17,708 nt of DNA from Candidatus Stercoripulliclostridium pullicola (GTDB lineage Bacteria > Bacillota > Clostridia > Christensenellales > DTU072): the NCBI GenBank assembly GCA_017694145.1, contig JADINF010000152.1, forward strand, positions 1 through 17,708. The letters run 5' to 3'. Of the stretch, positions 7,059-14,906 are shown one piece after another (position 1 is the first letter of the stretch; each line of letters starts with the position of its first letter). Made by a program: the position numbers and the translations under genes. The notes beneath the pieces were generated by a model. It did no database searches. It had not been told where the DNA came from and saw nothing but the letters and a program-made list of their open reading frames with translations.

Positions 7059-8474
7059 TCATCGCCTGGGCAAGGAGGACGTAGTAGGCGAACGCGAACC
7101 TGCGCGGGCGACCTTGCCTTGCGTGTTCCTGAGCGCGCGCGGGTCGCCGGGTTGTCCCGCCTTCGTGGGCTTCTTCTGACCCGCGTAGGTGTGTTTCTTG
7201 TTGCCCTTCGGCACGTAAGCCACGGTCTTTGCCGCGCGGTTGCGGAAGATGAGCGGCAACAATATTATCACGAAAGGTATCGCAAGAAGGAACATATACA
7301 GCATGTTGAAACAGGTGTAAATGTTTTCGCCGTTGATGAAGTCTTCCCAATATATCGTGAAATAATTTGCAAGCGCCGTCGAAACGCTGTCGCCGTTAAG
7401 TTCCGTCAGTTCGAGGAATGCGGGCGAAATGAACGCGAGCGCCATAAATAACAGTATCAGTATCGGTATGACGTGAATTCGCCTCGAAGTGTAACTGAAC
7501 AGCCTGCCGATATTGATGACCAATTCCACCACGCACAGTATGATCGCGGCGATAAGGAAGATTATAGTGCCGTAAGTGGCGATATGTCTTACGATGTTGA
7601 GGGCGTTGTAATCGCCGTTCTCGTCTTTTTCGATAGCGATGTTATCGCTTCTTTCGCGCATGAAGCGTTGATAGTACCAGCTCGTGCCCTGCATCGAATC
7701 GAGATTTTCTATGATGTCGATACGTGTTTCGCTGAGCATGGGGGTGCGGAACCACGCTTTGATGACGTCGAATACGGTTATGTTGATCGAAGTCATGTGG
7801 AGATCGGCGTAGAGCCAGACCTTATCGGGAGTCTGGTGGTTCGCGTCCTGGTATTTTTCGCCCTGCTCGTACATCTCGGAAGCGTCCGCCCAGGTTCCTG
7901 TAGGCCAGTTGCCGTCGTTGTCGACCTGGAAATCGAGTTCGTTCGGTCCGAGTTTGATGTAGCCTATGGAGGTAAGCGACATATTGATGTCGCCGGACAC
8001 GTTGTATTCGATATTCGCTATCGTGTCGGGGGAGAGGAAAGCGGAGCAAAGCATTACCGCCAGGAGCGCGATGATGAGTATCATCATCACGAGAGGGCAC
8101 GCCGCTCCGAAATAGCGCGTCTTTTTGAAATAGGATTCGAAGTCGAAATTGACGTCCGAATAGGCGTCTACGTATTTGCCGAGCGACTGCTCGCGCCTCT
8201 CGCGCTGTAAGGAATTGTACGCGGCATGGGACTGCATCTCCGCCGCAAGGATATTGGGATCGTAGTCGCCGCGTTGCACTTTCTCCAGAAGCTTTTTATA
8301 TTCGGCTCTGGTATTCTTGAGTTTGGCACGCGCGTAGGGGGAGTCGCAATCGCGCATATCCCATTTGAGCTCTTTGATCTTGCGTTGCAACAAGTCGACG
8401 AGTACCGCTTCGTCGCGTTCCGTCCAGTGGGCGGTGAACATTTTGGAAGTAGTGAGAGGTGCTTGTTTTGCCAT
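7059..8474 (-). CDS. Four-helix membrane protein of unknown function
   Basis: I do not recognise this 471-residue protein. Seen: a charged N-terminal cytoplasmic part (1-118) with coiled-coil-like stretches (ERDEAVLVDLLQRKIKELKW and RAEYKKLLEKVQRG), a first membrane helix (about 121-147), a roughly 150-residue acidic extracytoplasmic domain (148-297) containing WPTGTW, helices at about 299-322, 334-355 and 387-410, and a very basic, Lys/Arg/Pro/Gly-rich tail (411-471) that could bind nucleic acid or phospholipid heads. The ATG at 8474 is chosen because AGGAGG lies directly upstream (8481-8486); an in-frame ATG 11 codons earlier lacks such a site. It has a consensus promoter and is first in the unit leading to cysE and cysS, though a hairpin separates it from cysE. 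Confidence 0.82.
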   Translation of the reverse strand: MAKQAPLTTSKMFTAHWTERDEAVLVDLLQRKIKELKWDMRDCDSPYARAKLKNTRAEYKKLLEKVQRGDYDPNILAAEMQSHAAYNSLQRERREQSLGKYVDAYSDVNFDFESYFKKTRYFGAACPLVMMILIIALLAVMLCSAFLSPDTIANIEYNVSGDINMSLTSIGYIKLGPNELDFQVDNDGNWPTGTWADASEMYEQGEKYQDANHQTPDKVWLYADLHMTSINITVFDVIKAWFRTPMLSETRIDIIENLDSMQGTSWYYQRFMRERSDNIAIEKDENGDYNALNIVRHIATYGTIIFLIAAIILCVVELVINIGRLFSYTSRRIHVIPILILLFMALAFISPAFLELTELNGDSVSTALANYFTIYWEDFINGENIYTCFNMLYMFLLAIPFVIILLPLIFRNRAAKTVAYVPKGNKKHTYAGQKKPTKAGQPGDPRALRNTQGKVARAGSRSPTTSSLPRR

Positions 8475-8530
8475 ATCGATCCTCCTGACGGTATGCGCGC
8501 GCGACACGCACGAAACACATACGCATTTAC

Positions 8531-8559
8531 ATTATATATCGTGCGCGTATAAATTTCAA
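8531..8559 (-). promoter_or_regulatory. Sigma-70-type promoter of the membrane protein-cysE-cysS unit
   Basis: On the minus strand, -35 TTGAAA (8554-8559), 17-bp spacer and perfect -10 TATAAT (8531-8536). Start predicted near 8524, giving a leader of about 50 nt that is rich in CGCGCG and carries AGGAGG at 8481-8486. It lies after the ychF terminator, so this unit is separated from the sigH-like gene transcript. Confidence 0.82.
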
Positions 8560-8587
8560 GTGCTAAATATAAAATTATCGCAAGCGG

Positions 8588-8630
8588 AAAAAATTGCCTG
8601 TAACGCGCGGATATCCTGCGCGTTACGGGC
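8588..8630 (-). terminator. Rho-independent terminator of the mrnC-rlmB-sigH-ychF unit
   Basis: On the minus strand, bases 8618-8630 pair with 8596-8608 (core GTAACGCGC/GCGCGTTAC, 13 bp with one G-T pair). The loop holds the inner palindrome GGATATCC. The stem is followed by AATTTTTT (8588-8595). It lies 46 bases past the ychF stop. Confidence 0.87.
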
Positions 8631-8675
8631 GCTTGAAATCTTTAATACGGCGTTATTCGCCGCAAAACAGGAATT

Positions 8676-9758
8676 TTATACGTTGAAGCGGAAAAGCACC
8701 ACGTCGCCTTCGGCGAGAACGTAATCTTTGCCTTCGCTGCGTACTTTGCCTTTCTCCTTCGCCGCGTTGAAGGATCCGCATTCGATGAGGGTGTCGTAGT
8801 CGACTATTTCGGCGCGGATGAAGCCGCGTTCGAAGTCGGAGTGTATCTTACCCGCCGCTTGAGGCGCTTTGGTGCCCACGGGAATGGTCCAGGCGCGGGT
8901 CTCTTTCTCTCCCGCGGTAAGGAAGCTCATCAGACCGAGCAGACGGTAGGAGCTTTTGACGAGCTGATCCAGACCGGACTCTCCGATGCCGAGCTCGGCT
9001 TTGAAGAGCTCTCTTTCCTCGGGGTCGAGCGAAGCGAGTTCCGCTTCGGTCTGCGCGCAAAGCACTATGACTTCGCTGTCTTCCGCGGCGGCGTATTCTT
9101 TGACCGCTTTCACCATATCGTTGTTACCGTCCCCCTCGGATACGTTGGCGCAGTATATCACCTTTTTCGAGGTGATGAGGTAAAGAGAATCGACGTAAGC
9201 CTGTTCCTCTTTGGTGAGCTTCACGCTCCTTGCGGACTTGCCGTCCGCCAGCGCGTCGTATATTTTCTGTTGCAGTTCGAGTTCGTCGCGATACTTCTTG
9301 TCGCCGCCTTTCATAGCAGTGCGCGTCTTGTCCATTCTGCGGGTAAGGGTATCCAGATCCGCAAGTATGAGTTCCAGATTTATCGTTTCGATATCTCTTA
9401 TCGGAGAAACGTCGCCGTCCACGTGCGTGATGTTGTCGTCGCGGAAACAGCGCACGACGTGCACTATCGCGTCCACTTCGCGGATGTGCGAGAGGAACTT
9501 GTTGCCGAGTCCTTCGCCGTGGCTCGCGCCCTTGACGAGTCCCGCGATGTCGACGAATTCTATCGTCGTGTAGACTATCTTTTTGCAGTTGTACAACGCG
9601 GCGAGTTTAGGCAGTCTTTCGTCCGGTACCTGCACCACGCCCACGTTCGGTTCTATCGTGCAGAAAGGGTAGTTGGCTACGTCCGCGCCCGCCGAAGTCA
9701 GCGCGTTGAAAAGTGTGCTTTTGCCCACGTTGGGCAGTCCTACGATACCGAGTTTCAT
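8676..9758 (-). CDS. ychF: YchF/OLA1-type P-loop ATPase/GTPase
   Basis: A 360-residue soluble Obg-family protein, the usual YchF length. Walker A GLPNVGKST (7-15); DIAGLVKGASHGEGLGNKFLSHIREVDAI is the family G3 region, with no catalytic Gln; YCANVSEGD contains the NxxE that replaces NKxD and favours ATP. A helical coiled-coil insertion lies in the middle, and the TGS-like C-terminal domain ends EGDVVLFRFNV. YchF binds ribosomes and has been linked to redox stress and translation of leaderless mRNAs in E. coli. AAGGA (9767-9771) stands 8 nt before the ATG. It follows the sigH-like gene by 27 nt and is the last gene of that unit, ahead of a strong terminator. Confidence 0.97.
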   Translation of the reverse strand: MKLGIVGLPNVGKSTLFNALTSAGADVANYPFCTIEPNVGVVQVPDERLPKLAALYNCKKIVYTTIEFVDIAGLVKGASHGEGLGNKFLSHIREVDAIVHVVRCFRDDNITHVDGDVSPIRDIETINLELILADLDTLTRRMDKTRTAMKGGDKKYRDELELQQKIYDALADGKSARSVKLTKEEQAYVDSLYLITSKKVIYCANVSEGDGNNDMVKAVKEYAAAEDSEVIVLCAQTEAELASLDPEERELFKAELGIGESGLDQLVKSSYRLLGLMSFLTAGEKETRAWTIPVGTKAPQAAGKIHSDFERGFIRAEIVDYDTLIECGSFNAAKEKGKVRSEGKDYVLAEGDVVLFRFNV

Positions 9759-9785
9759 ATACAGAGTCCTTCAGCCGTAAACGCT

Positions 9786-10388
9786 TTATGCGTCGGCTTT
9801 ATATAATTTTTTAAGTTTGCTTTTCGCCGCGCTCAGCGCGTTGTCCACCGCCTTCATGTCGAGCGCCAGTTCTTCGGCTATCTCCGCGTAGGAGAAGCCG
9901 TCGAGATAGAGCCTGAGCACCGCGTACTGTCTCGCGGAAAGCGCTTTTTCCGCTTTGCGGAAGAACGCCTCGTTGTTTTCGCCGCGTATGTAGCTCGTCA
10001 CGGGATCGTCCGCGTAACCTATGGCGTTCGCTATGCGTTCCTCGCCCGCGTCGTCGGTGATGGACAGAGCGGGAACGCCCGAGCTTCCCGCGCGGAGCGC
10101 GCTCCTTAAAGCGTCCTTTATGCGGTTGTGAATGCACAACGCGGCATAAGCGGGGAAAGAATTGTTCTTCTCCGCGCGATAATCCGCCACCGCTTTGCAA
10201 AAGCCGATGGTGCCTTCCTGTATGAGGTCGTTGGTGTCGCCGCCTTCGGCGATGAAATAGGAGCGCGCTATCTTGCAGATGAAAGCCTTGTAACGGGCGC
10301 AAAGAGCGTCGTACGCCGACGAGTCGCCCCGTTGTGCGAGCGTTATGAGGAAGTTATCGTCTGCGGTTTGAGGATATTTCGCGGTCAT
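9786..10388 (-). CDS. sigH: RNA polymerase sigma factor, SigH (sigma-30)-like
   Basis: A 200-residue sigma-70 family factor without a region 1.1. Region 2 holds RSYF..GGDTNDLIQEGTIGF (2.2 core-binding, about 42-63) and the SF.AYAALCI...I..A pattern typical of SigH. A variable linker (105-140) is followed by region 4 with ALSARQYAVLRLYLDGFSY and the helix-turn-helix AEIAEELALDMKAVDNAL (168-185). The match to B. subtilis SigH is visible along the whole length, and the neighbours rlmB and mrnC are those of SigH in Firmicutes. It directs post-exponential, competence or sporulation-entry genes in relatives; which applies here is unknown. No good Shine-Dalgarno sequence precedes the ATG, so expression may be low or indirect. 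It lies 39 nt after rlmB, and rae1/yacP, usual at this spot, is missing. Confidence 0.9.
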   Translation of the reverse strand: MTAKYPQTADDNFLITLAQRGDSSAYDALCARYKAFICKIARSYFIAEGGDTNDLIQEGTIGFCKAVADYRAEKNNSFPAYAALCIHNRIKDALRSALRAGSSGVPALSITDDAGEERIANAIGYADDPVTSYIRGENNEAFFRKAEKALSARQYAVLRLYLDGFSYAEIAEELALDMKAVDNALSAAKSKLKKLYKADA

Positions 10389-10427
10389 ATTTCAATGTTT
10401 ACGCGCGTCGTGAAGCCGCGCACCGGT

Positions 10428-11162
10428 TCATTTCCCGCTTTGCATGCGCTGCCTTACCGCTTCGTAGAGCAGTATACCGCACGCCACGGAAGCGTTCAGC
10501 GAGTTGATCTTACCTAACTGCGGCAGAGAGATCGCTCCGTCGCAAAGCTTGCGCGTCAGAGAACGCACCCCGCCGCCTTCTCCTCCGACCACGATCGCGA
10601 CGTCGCCCGTAAGATCCGTGGAATATACGCTGTCGCCGTCCATGTCCGCCGCGTATACGAATACGCCTTCGTCGCGCAGATACCTTATCGCGTCGTTGAG
10701 ATTGGCGACTTTACATATTTTTACGTGAGCGGTAGCGCCCGCGCTTACCCTTATGACCGTGTCCGTCACGCCCACGCTGCGGTGCCTCGGGATCACCACG
10801 GCGGTCACGCCCGCGCAGTCGGCGACTCTTATGACCGCGCCCAGATTGTGCGGATCCTCGATGCCGTCCAGCAATGCGAAAAACAAAGGTTTGCCTTCGC
10901 CGCGCGCCGCGGCGAGAGTTTCTTCGAGGTCGTAATATTCGTATTCCGTAACCACCGCTATAACGCCCTGATGGCGGTGAGTCACGCTTAGCTTGTCGAG
11001 ATATTCTTTCTCTACGAATACCACTTTGATGCCCGCCGCGCGGGCTTTGGCGAATATGGCTCCCGCGCGCCCCGACGCGGAGCCTTTAAGCATACATATC
11101 TTCTCTACGGTGACGCCCCCCACCAGGGCTTCGGTCACGGCGTTGATCCCTTCTGCCAACAT
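10428..11162 (-). CDS. rlmB: 23S rRNA (guanosine-2'-O)-methyltransferase RlmB, TrmH/SPOUT family
   Basis: A 244-residue methyltransferase that uses S-adenosylmethionine to methylate the ribose of G2251 (E. coli numbering) in the ribosomal P site. The N-terminal L30e-like substrate domain (about 1-80) begins EGINAVTEAL. The knotted SPOUT domain shows motif 1 DGIEDPHNLGAVIRVAD (99-115, with Asn107 and Arg112), motif 2 VVGGEGGGVRSL (191-202) and motif 3 ISLPQLGKINSLNASVACGILLYEA (211-235). The usual SLNVSVA reads SLNASVA, a mild change. Family-typical length. AAGGAG (11171-11176) is 8 nt before the ATG. It follows mrnC by 56 nt in the same unit. Confidence 0.95.
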   Translation of the reverse strand: MLAEGINAVTEALVGGVTVEKICMLKGSASGRAGAIFAKARAAGIKVVFVEKEYLDKLSVTHRHQGVIAVVTEYEYYDLEETLAAARGEGKPLFFALLDGIEDPHNLGAVIRVADCAGVTAVVIPRHRSVGVTDTVIRVSAGATAHVKICKVANLNDAIRYLRDEGVFVYAADMDGDSVYSTDLTGDVAIVVGGEGGGVRSLTRKLCDGAISLPQLGKINSLNASVACGILLYEAVRQRMQSGK

Positions 11163-11218
11163 TTTGGTAACTCCTTGTATTTTATCTGTACCGTCCGATA
11201 CGGATACCGAATATGCCT

Positions 11219-11644
11219 TTATTGTTTCCCTATATCGTCGTTATATGCGACGTGTATAAGTTCGCTCAAGCGTCGTACGTCGCCCGTCAGATACAGATAT
11301 CCGATGAGCCCTTCGAAGCCCGAAGCTATCTTGTAATCCACTACGTCGGCGTGCTTCGCCACGGTCTCTTTGTGGGTGTTGCGCGAGCGCTTGTATACGG
11401 AAAGTTCCTCTTCCGTAAGCAGGCTTTCTATGCGTTTCAGAGCCGAAGCCTGCGCGGTCGCGTTGACCTCGTGCGCGGCGAGACGGTGTAACGCTCCGCT
11501 TTTCACGTCGAGCGCCGCGGCGAGCCGGGTACGGACGTAAAGCGTCTGCACGGCGTCGCCTACGAAAGCCAGTACTCCCGCGTCGATGCGACGCGCTTCT
11601 TCGCGGCTGTACGGGGTTGTGAATTGCGGCATAAATTCTTTCAT
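11219..11644 (-). CDS. mrnC: Mini-ribonuclease III
   Basis: A 141-residue stand-alone RNase III catalytic domain with no double-stranded RNA-binding domain. In Firmicutes this enzyme matures the ends of 23S rRNA. The RNase III signature appears as AGVLAFVGDAVQTLYVR (22-38), with Asp30 as the likely catalytic acid. A second cluster, YKRSRNTHKETVAKHADVVDYKIASGFEGLIGYLYLTGD, matches the family's metal-binding and dimer region. The start at 11644 is chosen by length and transcription: an earlier in-frame ATG at 11674 lies inside the -10 box and the frame's 5' end lies in the -35 box, both upstream of the predicted start near 11666. Only a weak GGAAGA precedes this ATG. It is the first gene of mrnC-rlmB-sigH-ychF. 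Confidence 0.93.
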   Translation of the reverse strand: MKEFMPQFTTPYSREEARRIDAGVLAFVGDAVQTLYVRTRLAAALDVKSGALHRLAAHEVNATAQASALKRIESLLTEEELSVYKRSRNTHKETVAKHADVVDYKIASGFEGLIGYLYLTGDVRRLSELIHVAYNDDIGKQ

Positions 11645-11672
11645 CGTGTCTTCCGTTTCTTTCGTTTCGCTC

Positions 11673-11701
11673 ATTATACCATATTCCGCGCTAAAGGACA
11701 A
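11673..11701 (-). promoter_or_regulatory. Promoter of the mrnC-rlmB-sigH-ychF unit
   Basis: On the minus strand, -35 TTGTCC (11696-11701), 17-bp spacer and perfect -10 TATAAT (11673-11678), with the extended TGG in front of the -10. The predicted start near 11666 fits the ATG at 11644 and excludes the longer reading of mrnC. The -35 box ends 5 bp from the first of three repeats in the divergent region. Confidence 0.82.
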
Positions 11702-11706
11702 CGATT

Positions 11707-11755
11707 TAGCCGAAAATACGACATTTTGCGGAAATCGGCAGGGCGCTTGCGGAAA
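11707..11755 (+). repeat. Three spaced TTGCGGAAA-like direct repeats (possible operator)
   Basis: TTGCGGAAA occurs exactly at 11726-11734 and 11747-11755, and TAGCCGAAA (7 of 9 matching) at 11707-11715. Start-to-start distances are 19 and 21 bp, about two helical turns, so the copies face the same side of the DNA. They lie between the divergent mrnC and lipoprotein promoters, 31 bp before the latter's -35 box. A tandem-binding regulator is possible. Confidence 0.45.
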
Positions 11756-11785
11756 AAATTGTCTTTATACTTGTGCGGGCGGGTA

Positions 11786-11814
11786 TTGACAGCGCGCGCG
11801 GCTTGATGTAATAT
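11786..11814 (+). promoter_or_regulatory. Sigma-70-type promoter of the lipoprotein operon
   Basis: Perfect -35 TTGACA (11786-11791), 17-bp spacer and -10 TAATAT (11809-11814). The predicted start near 11821 leaves an 84-nt leader before the lipoprotein ATG. Confidence 0.8.
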
Positions 11815-11820
11815 TTATAT

Positions 11821-11904
11821 ATGTATGCGTGTATGGGCACGCGAGGCGCCCGGCGCGCTTCCGCGCGTAGCACGCGCAAGTAATTCACCCGGATACGGAG
11901 CCGT
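11821..11904 (+). promoter_or_regulatory. GC-rich 5' leader of the lipoprotein operon
   Basis: The leader is rich in GCGC blocks that can form short hairpins, such as GCGCG-CTTC-CGCGC around 11855-11868. It matches no riboswitch I know. GGAG at 11897-11900 is the only ribosome-site candidate and is only 4 nt from the ATG, closer than is usual, so translation may be modest. Confidence 0.4.
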
Positions 11905-14871
11905 ATGAGCAGGAAATTCGACAGATTGATTTTGATCGTAATGCTTTTCGCCGCGCTTGCCGCCGTCGTCGCGCTTGCGGGGTGCAACGATGACGCCACC
12001 AATGCCGACGCCGCGGAACGTATCCAGGTAGACGATACCCACGTATATCTTTCGCCTACGGGAGATCCGAGCACTTTTCAACTCAAACCCATAGTTTATC
12101 CCATCGCGACCGCGAGTCAGAAAGTTTACTATAAATTGGCGGACACGAGCGACAAAAAATACTTGAGCGTCAACGAAAACGGCGTATTGCAAGCCAATGG
12201 CGTGCTTAAAACGGACGAGGAAGGCAACAATCTCGACATCATAGTGCGTATAATAAGCGCGGCGACTCCCTCGGTCACGCTGGACGTCACGGTCACTATC
12301 GAAACCGTGGCGGTGGAACGCATAACTTTCGCGGAATCCACGGTGGTGGTCGAATTGCAGGACGAAGGCGTACAGCTCAACCCCGTATTTTATCCTTCTC
12401 ACGCGATAACGGGACGTAACGTTATATACACTTCGCAGGACGAATCCGTGGCGACCGTCGATTCTAACGGATTCGTGCAACCTGTAGGGATAGGAAAAGT
12501 CGCTATCTGGGTGACTACTCCGAGACAGGGAGCGTTCGACACGCAGGTGGAGGCTCACGTAACGATAGACGTGAGATATTCCACTCTCAATTACCGTCTC
12601 GATCTTACCACCGACCGCTCGACGCTCAAGCAGATATACGGGCAGACGGAAACGATAGGCTTCGTATTGAGTCAGCTGGACGACACGTGCGACCCGTCGC
12701 CGTCGGTGCAATGGTTCGTCAACACCACGCCTATAGACGGCGTGGGCGTGAAGGACAATAAAGTCCTCAACTACGATCCGTCCGCGCTCCCCGTGGGCGA
12801 ATATCATATCCGCGCGGTGCTCGACAACAGCACACAGCGGCAGGAGCTCGTATCGGAAACGATCACCGTTTACAGTCCTCTCACCGCATTGACGATAGAC
12901 GTGCTCAACAACTACGAAAGATTCGTGGTGGACGACAGCGTGAACCTTCTATTGACATATCAGGAGCGCGTATATCCGCCCGAGAGTTACGTTTGGACTA
13001 TAGTCTACACTTCTCCCGAAGGCGTCAAGGAAACCGAAGTGCTCAACCGTGCGCCCGCAGAGCAAGGCGACGGCACTATTCTCGTGCCAGATCTCAGCTA
13101 TATTTTCGATAAAGTGGGCGTGTACGAGATCAAAGCCGAAGCCGTGGTCAAAGGCGTGGCTTCGGGCGTATTCAGCGAAACCGTGACGATAGAGGTCGAA
13201 GAACGTCCCGACGGTAACGACGTGAACGGCGTATACATAGACGGCACCCGTATCGACGGCACGGCGTATCCTCTGGTCAAATGGTATCCTCTGCCTTATC
13301 AGACGGGCTATACCGTGGAAGTGGAATGCGACGGCAAGGTCACGACGATGACGAGCGAATCGCACAGGGGATATTTCGACTCGAACAGCGTGTATCTGCC
13401 GCTTTCCGCGGCTTCGCTCGACAAAGACTTCTCGGTGCGCGTCAAGAGCGACAAATACAACGCCTGGACCGACTGGGTGGATTATACCGCCGGAACTGTC
13501 CGCGCGGGGGCGTATCCGTATCTCGAGGAATACGCGGGCGGTCACAACAGCTATATTTCGAATATGCGCGAGCTGGGAGATCTTCTCAATTACCTTGCGG
13601 TGTTCCGTCCCGCGGAGCTTATGAACGCGCAGGGTCAGTATACGCTTGCGTTGTACATACCTTTCAGATACGACGATCTTCCGGAAGGCGCATATCCGTT
13701 GAGCGGTAAAGACCTCGAATACGTAGGCACGGAAGCGCAGATAAATATGTACAGACTTTTCGTTTCCGCGGTGCGCGCTTACGCCGAATCGGTAAGAATA
13801 TCCTATTCGATAGGCGACTGCAATATCGGAGGCATCAACCGTCTGACGATAAAATTCGAAACGGAAGGCGCGCCGAATAAGGCTTACGGCGTATCGAGCG
13901 GGGTCACGGAAGCGCCTACTGTCACGCATTACGCGGAAGAGGGCAGAGCGGACGGCGCGGAGCTGCCGATAGACGCGGTCGCCGAAACGGTCACGGTGAC
14001 TACGAGCAATCAACTTTATCTCGCCGTGGCGAACGGGAAGCGTCCCGTGCCCGTCGTCGGAAGCGTCGCCGAAGACATATACAACCGCGTAAGAATAATT
14101 CTGAGAAAAATAAATTCGGACGACTCGAGCGACCTAGAGAAAGTAACGGCGATATACGATTGGCTCAGCGCGAACGTTATCTACGATTACGCGATAGCCG
14201 CGGACGATCCCGAAGATCCCAACAGCTATAATTCATTCTATCTCGAAGGCGTGTTCTACGACGGCGTGGCGGTCTGCGACGGACTCTCCAAAGCGTTCGT
14301 GCTGATGTGCGGGATAGAGGGCGTCTCGGCGTACAGGATATGCGGCACGGAGAGGATAAGCGGCGTAGGCCACGCCTGGAACGCCGTGCTCATAGACGGT
14401 AAATATTACGTTGCGGACACGACGTGGAGCAACTATAAACTCACGTTGTCGTCGGAGAGCGGAGATACCGTTTACGAGATCGTTTCTTACGGCAATTTCC
14501 TTATAAGTTCGGACGAGGCGGCGAACAGTCATCTTACCTACGGCGAATACGATATAGCGGGCGGCGCCGATCCCGGCTATGCCTATTCCTTCGAGATAGC
14601 GCCCGGCTACGACACCATGGTCGATTCCGACGCCGAGCTGATATATATAGTGAATGAATATCTGACGGGATTCGTATCCGAAGATACCGATATATGGATC
14701 GAGCTTGCAGTAGACGACGATTACCTCAACGAGAAGTACGCCGAGCGCGAAGAAGGAGAGCTCACCGGTTACGACGTCATCAGGAGGCTTATAGCCGCCG
14801 AACTTCAGGCGGGTTATTCGTTAAGGTTATACAACGGCGACGGCGTTCTCTTCGTCAATCTGGCGAAGTGA
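11905..14871 (+). CDS. Ig-domain lipoprotein with transglutaminase-like catalytic domain
   Basis: A 988-residue surface lipoprotein. Residues 1-27 are a lipoprotein signal ending in the lipobox LAGC, with Cys27 as the lipid anchor. Next come beta-sandwich modules: two Big_2-like domains (about 38-140 and 141-230; FYPSHAITGRNVIYTSQDES typifies the family), two PKD/Ig-like domains (about 230-330 and 330-435), and a fibronectin-like module (about 445-535). An uncharacterised part (540-735) precedes a transglutaminase-like core (about 745-850). Its triad is visible: Cys791 in AVCDGLSKAF, His823 in VGHAWNAV and Asp838 in VADTTWS. About 140 further residues follow. Such domains cleave or cross-link peptides, and the intact triad argues for activity. 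The substrate is unknown; cell-wall or host proteins are guesses. It is the first gene of the operon, 35 nt before the next, with no terminator between. Domain borders are by eye. Confidence 0.9.
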   Translation: MSRKFDRLILIVMLFAALAAVVALAGCNDDATNADAAERIQVDDTHVYLSPTGDPSTFQLKPIVYPIATASQKVYYKLADTSDKKYLSVNENGVLQANGVLKTDEEGNNLDIIVRIISAATPSVTLDVTVTIETVAVERITFAESTVVVELQDEGVQLNPVFYPSHAITGRNVIYTSQDESVATVDSNGFVQPVGIGKVAIWVTTPRQGAFDTQVEAHVTIDVRYSTLNYRLDLTTDRSTLKQIYGQTETIGFVLSQLDDTCDPSPSVQWFVNTTPIDGVGVKDNKVLNYDPSALPVGEYHIRAVLDNSTQRQELVSETITVYSPLTALTIDVLNNYERFVVDDSVNLLLTYQERVYPPESYVWTIVYTSPEGVKETEVLNRAPAEQGDGTILVPDLSYIFDKVGVYEIKAEAVVKGVASGVFSETVTIEVEERPDGNDVNGVYIDGTRIDGTAYPLVKWYPLPYQTGYTVEVECDGKVTTMTSESHRGYFDSNSVYLPLSAASLDKDFSVRVKSDKYNAWTDWVDYTAGTVRAGAYPYLEEYAGGHNSYISNMRELGDLLNYLAVFRPAELMNAQGQYTLALYIPFRYDDLPEGAYPLSGKDLEYVGTEAQINMYRLFVSAVRAYAESVRISYSIGDCNIGGINRLTIKFETEGAPNKAYGVSSGVTEAPTVTHYAEEGRADGAELPIDAVAETVTVTTSNQLYLAVANGKRPVPVVGSVAEDIYNRVRIILRKINSDDSSDLEKVTAIYDWLSANVIYDYAIAADDPEDPNSYNSFYLEGVFYDGVAVCDGLSKAFVLMCGIEGVSAYRICGTERISGVGHAWNAVLIDGKYYVADTTWSNYKLTLSSESGDTVYEIVSYGNFLISSDEAANSHLTYGEYDIAGGADPGYAYSFEIAPGYDTMVDSDAELIYIVNEYLTGFVSEDTDIWIELAVDDDYLNEKYAEREEGELTGYDVIRRLIAAELQAGYSLRLYNGDGVLFVNLAK

Positions 14872-14906
14872 CGCCCGCCGATTTCAATTATTCGGGAGCA
14901 AAAAAT

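Noticed and set aside
8841..9806. 321-codon plus-strand open frame
   Set aside because: It lies antisense to ychF and its product has no recognisable motif.
11815..14013. Long minus-strand open frames of 330 and 354 codons
   Set aside because: Both are antisense to the lipoprotein gene, which has a signal peptide, domain series and catalytic triad.
14694..14906. Upstream extension of the DUF4380-like protein
   Set aside because: It overlaps the lipoprotein gene in another frame, and the ATG at 14907 has a good GGGAG site.
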